Below are positions 32,132 to 35,839 of a DNA stretch of 35,839 nt, in pieces. The notes beneath the pieces were generated by a model. It saw only the letters and a program-made list of their open reading frames with translations, was not told the origin of the DNA and did not search any database. The stretch is from a bacterium (lineage in GTDB: Bacteria > Ratteibacteria > UBA8468 > B48-G9 > JAFGKM01): NCBI GenBank assembly GCA_023230585.1, contig JALNXB010000014.1, forward strand, positions 1 through 35,839. Direction: 5' to 3'. The position numbers were made by a program, and so were the translations under genes. Every line of letters begins with the position of its first letter. Positions within the stretch are counted from its first letter, which is position 1.

Positions 32132-35100
32132 ATGAAAAAAATTCTTAATTGTATATATGTGATATTGATTTTTTCTTTTACTGCTCAAAGTCAAGATTAT
32201 AGCCAATGGATAAAAAAGAGAGAATCTTTAAAGCAAGATCCAAGCGTTGCCAGATACTATACATTTGAGAATGTAAAAGAGAGTAAAAATATTGTATACG
32301 ATTTAAGTAAAAATCAAAAGAACCTAACCTACGTTCCTTATACAGACCCAACAACTAAAGAAGTTTTTGATGACCTTCAAGTAATCGAAGGTCGATGGCA
32401 AGAAAAAAATGCGGTACGCCTTGATAGAGGGTTTTACAGAGGAGAACCTTTTAATATACAGAATAACCAATTTACAGCAGAAGTATGGTTTAGAAGACAA
32501 GGACCCGGCAGTATACTACCTGCAAGTAAAAGGAAAAATGGCACAATTCTTTCAGTTTCAGGTTTTTCTAAAGGGTGGAGAATATTAACATCATACGAGC
32601 AATCGATGACTCTTAGTTTTGAAGTTGGTCAACCTCTTGGCGCTACTATAATTTCTACTTCACTCTCTTTTTCTGACAATATCTGGCAACATCTTGTTGT
32701 TACTTTTGACGGCTCTGAAATGAATATCTATCTTAACGGAAAATTAGCAAAAAGTAATATTGTTATGAGGGATGAAAAGAGGGCGCATATTAAAACTGAA
32801 AGATTTAAAGGAGAATACGTACCAACTAACACACCTTTTGTGATTGGGTATTCAGGGCACGGAGTAGGTTCAACAAAACTTGATATAGATGAAGTTGTCA
32901 TATACAACAGAGTTCTTAAACCAGAAGAGATAATAGTTTCACGAGAAGAGATGTTTTTAAAAGCCGACTCTCTACTTAAAAAAGGTGATTTTAATAAAGC
33001 ACGGGAAGAGTATAAAAAAATTAAAGGTTTTTTAGGTGATGGAGTTGAGATGGCTTTACTTAATATTGCAGAAAGTTACAGGCTTGAAAAAGATTACCAG
33101 AACACTCATAAGACATATAAAGAGTTTTTTGAAATTCAGCAACTCAACCCTTTTTATAAGATATACGGTCTATTCCAAGAGGCAGAGGTATATTTAAGCC
33201 AGAAAAACTATAAGAAGGCAAGAGAACTTCTCGAACAGGTAAAAAACACCGAAGGCGCTTTAAAACACCATATATTTACTGCTTACTTAAAAATTGGAGA
33301 TACGTACAGAGAAGAAAAAAAATATTCTCAAGCAAGGCAGGTATATATTAACAGGTTAATAGCAGAAGAAGCATCTTCTTTTCCAAACGATGGATACAGA
33401 CTAGATTTAAGAGATAGATTGGAAGAGATAGAAGGATTAAAAGATGGAACTGAGGAGAAAAGTAGGCAAGATGAGTATATTGAACGGATTAACAAATCTA
33501 CACTTAATTTTTATATTTCTCCTTCTGGGAAAGATTCTAACCGAGGGACAAAGAATAGTCCATTTAGAACCATTTCGAGAGCACAGGAAGAAGTAAGAGC
33601 AACAAAAAAGAAAGGTACGCACAAAGGTGGTATATCCATATTTTTTAGGGAAGGCACTTATTTTCTTCAAGAACCTATCGTTTTTAGTCAAGAAGATTCT
33701 GGTACTGAGGATTCTCCTATTGTTTACAGAAGTTATCCAAACGAGAATGTAAAAATTGTAGGTGGCATAAAAATTACTAATTTTATGCCTCTTAAACAGC
33801 CAGAGATATTAAAACGGCTTCCTGAAGAAGCAAGAAAAGAGGTATGGGTTGCTGATTTGAAATCTCAAGGAATAGACGACTACGGTACACTTCTAAACAG
33901 AGGTTTTGGTCCTACCAATCTATCCGCAATGGAACTTATTTATAATGGGGAAATTATGCATCTTGCTCGTTGGCCTAATGATAGTTGGCTTAGAGTAGCT
34001 GCACTTGTTGACCCAAAAGGGGACTATGAATTTCGTAAAGTCCCTTACCAGAAAGGAAAATTTATTTATTCAGAAGATAGACCTGCCCGATGGAAAGAAG
34101 AAGACGAGATATGGCTTAAAGGGTATATGGGCGTTCAGACACCGTACGCTATTAAACATTTAAAAGTTTCTTCTATTGATACGGAAAAAAAGATAATGTA
34201 TGTAGAAGAAGACCCAAGATTTAATCGGCCTGACCCAGGTCATAGAGGAGCACGTATAGCAGCTAAACATCCTTATTTTGCTTACAACCTTTTAAGCGAA
34301 ATTGATACACCAGGCGAATGGTATTTAGATAGAAAGCAGGGGAAACTCTACTTTTATCCTCCTAAAAAACTAAAAAGAACCGATGAAGTGGTAGGAACAA
34401 CCTTTGAGACGCCTCTTATACAACTAAAGAACGCTTCTTATATTTCGTTTTTCGGGTTAACAATTGAAGGAGGTAGGTCTCACGGTTTTGAAATTTCTGG
34501 CGGTAAAAACAATCTTATAGCTTCCTCTACCATTAGAAACACAGGACAATGGGCTGTTAGGATAGCGGGGGGATGGAACCACGCTGTTATCGGTTGTGAT
34601 ATATATGATACAGGTGAAGGGGGAATATCTCTTAACGGTGGCGACAGAATAAAACTTATTCCTTCAAACCATCTTGTAGAAAATAACCATATATACCGTT
34701 TTAATAGGTTCGACGGTGGTTACTGTCAAGGGGTAAGTATTGACGGGATTGGGCAGAGAATTTCTCGTAACCTTATATATGACGCTCCACACCAGTTAAT
34801 ATACTTTAATGCTAACGACCATATAATAGAGTTCAACGAACTCCACGACGGTCCTCATGAGGGTAGAGAGATAGGTGCTATGTATATTTATGGAGAACCT
34901 TGGTATTTTATGAGTAGAGGAATAATTATAAGGAACAACTATTTTCACCATATAAGCACCCATTCTTCGCCCAATCTTTCTCACGGGTTAAACTCAATAC
35001 ATCTTGACGCAATAAACGCAGGCATAGTTATAGATAAAAACATTTATTACAGGTTTCCTAACGGTATATCAAGTACTCAACCAGGTAACTATCTTACAAA

Positions 35101-35719
35101 CAACTATTTTATTGACGGAAGTGGTAGAAGCATATCCCAAGGAGATAGATCCTCAATATTGTGTAAAGACGGTGATATAGAGAAAGGTCCAAATGTAAGG
35201 ATGGTGGGGCAACTTGCCTTAAGACTTAAAAGTGTAAACTATAAACAACCGCCCTGGAACTATAGATACCCGCCTTTGGTAGGGATGATAGAAAAAGAAC
35301 CATCTGTATGGGGAGAGATTCAGGGCAGTATTATAGAGAGAAACGTGAACACTGGTGGCAGATTTATAGCCATATCGAGAGGTGTTCAAGCAACAACCTA
35401 TTTTAAAAATAATTGGGATGGTATAAACCCACTCTTTATAAATAGAGAGGAAGCCGATTTTAGGTTAAGAACAGGCGCTTCAGTCATCGGTTATACTGGA
35501 TGTGAACCATTAACAATGGATACGATAGGGGTATATAAAAGTCCTTTACGTGCAACTTGGCCTATAGATAGAAAAAAGAGTGATATCGGTAAATATTATA
35601 AGATTGATAACACTTCTGGCGCTTCTTCATCACAAAGAATAAATCCACCTTCCACTTACAATATCTCTTTGAGAAAAACACCTATTGTAATTGATGGAAA
35701 ACTTGATAATAAAGAGTGA
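32132..35719 (+). pseudogene. Secreted LamG / TPR / beta-helix (GH141-like) protein, 3' end truncated
   Basis: This gives 1195 residues to a premature TGA. A signal peptide (KKILNCIYVILIFSFTAQSQ) is followed by a LamG-like lectin domain (about 38-275, with FTAEVWFRRQGPG, WQHLVVTFDGSEMNIYLNGK and LDIDEVVIYNRVLKPEEI). TPRs come next (about 277-440), then from residue 459 a DUF1565/GH141-like beta-helix closely related to the protein at 28389. The reading frame follows that paralogue into the first residues of the CBM9-like domain (TPIVIDGKLDNKE), where the next expected residue is tryptophan. The sequence has TG and then the terminal inverted repeat, which creates the stop. About 190 C-terminal residues are lost. 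The enzyme part is complete and may still fold. An assembly break is the alternative. Confidence 0.75.
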
Positions 35720-35820
35720 GTCTTTTATAATACAAAATGAGCCTGAAAGAGGGCTCGGTTTCAAATACAGATTGAGCCTAAAGAAAAAATGGGTCATAAT
35801 ATAAGGTTATGACACTAAAC
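35719..35820 (+). repeat. 102-bp terminal inverted repeat, right copy (element end)
   Basis: This is the exact reverse complement of 1-102. Its first base completes the TGA that ends the 32132 gene, so the repeat boundary and the gene break coincide to the base. Reading outward it contains GAGCCTGAAAGAGGGCTC, which can fold on itself, and the GTCATAA/TTATGAC hairpin. It is best read as the end of an insertion sequence that entered the giant gene, whose body lies beyond the window. Confidence 0.85.
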
Positions 35821-35839
35821 ATGAAAGACACGGCTATAA
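35821..35839 (+). other. Possible first codons of a transposase
   Basis: ATG directly follows the repeat and opens a frame reading MKDTAI, cut by the end of the window. ISL3-family transposases often begin with a similar M-(K/R)-D-T-x-x-Y pattern, so an ISL3-like element is possible. Six residues are too few for an assignment. Confidence 0.25.

Noticed and set aside
28389..35719. Recent tandem duplication of the giant genes
   Set aside because: The proteins are clearly paralogous, but many substitutions and the added LamG-like domain in the second indicate an old divergence, and the leader sequences are unrelated.
1..35839. Terminal repeat as evidence of a complete circular plasmid or phage
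   Set aside because: The end copies are inverted, not direct, so the ends cannot be joined to make a circle. There are no replication, capsid or packaging genes, and the right copy interrupts a gene.
1..35839. CRISPR array or toxin-antitoxin/defence genes
   Set aside because: No regularly spaced short repeats and no recognisable Cas, restriction or toxin domains were seen. The only direct repeats are the 117-bp pair and the short dispersed units.

Overview
The window reads as one contig from an AT-rich, anaerobic, Gram-negative bacterium. An OmpH/Skp-type periplasmic chaperone points to an outer membrane. The iron-sulfur ATPases, orange-protein-like genes, RACo-like activator and GTP-type PEP carboxykinase point to an anaerobe. 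Several very long secreted polysaccharide-active proteins with TPRs recall candidate phyla of the PVC/Omnitrophota kind, but that placement is a guess. The tRNA has no encoded CCA.

Layout. Positions 1-102 and 35719-35820 are a perfect 102-bp inverted repeat. It most likely marks copies of one mobile element on which the contig breaks at both ends, and on the right it truncates a large secreted gene. Next come tRNA-Val with its promoter, an OmpH-like chaperone, a MATE exporter and a type-I ABC exporter (312-4131). A repeat-filled spacer (4132-4704) precedes a G+C-richer, GH106-like glycosidase gene (4705-7785). A minus-strand operon with 4-bp overlaps (14535 back to 7932) encodes a TPR protein, a secreted DUF5060/GH5-like glycosidase and a secreted protein with a carbohydrate-binding-like and a degenerate SGNH-like domain. 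A DUF2156/GNAT acyltransferase pair follows (14630-16422).

The most interesting block is 16569-21344. A Fur-family regulator sits behind its own promoter and Fur box. It leads a run of two small glycine-rich DUF5320-type proteins, two NifX/orange-protein-like proteins, two MinD-type ATPases each carrying two [4Fe-4S] motifs, and an Mrp/NBP35 ATPase. The gene content matches the anaerobe-specific orange protein (ORP) system of Desulfovibrio, but with a Fur-type switch instead of the sigma-54 control known there. After a second repeat-filled spacer (21345-22022) come a metallo-beta-lactamase-fold hydrolase, a CoA-disulfide-reductase-like flavoprotein, a mini J-domain protein and a RACo-like [2Fe-2S]/ASKHA activator, ending at 26121.

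A minus-strand GTP-dependent PEP carboxykinase (28168-26291) is followed by two paralogous secreted giants (28389-31820 and 32132-35719) combining TPR, right-handed beta-helix (GH141-like) and CBM9-like modules. The second has an extra LamG-like domain and is cut off by the terminal repeat exactly where its CBM9-like domain starts. Intergenic regions hold recurring short dispersed repeats. I saw no CRISPR array, rRNA or prophage.
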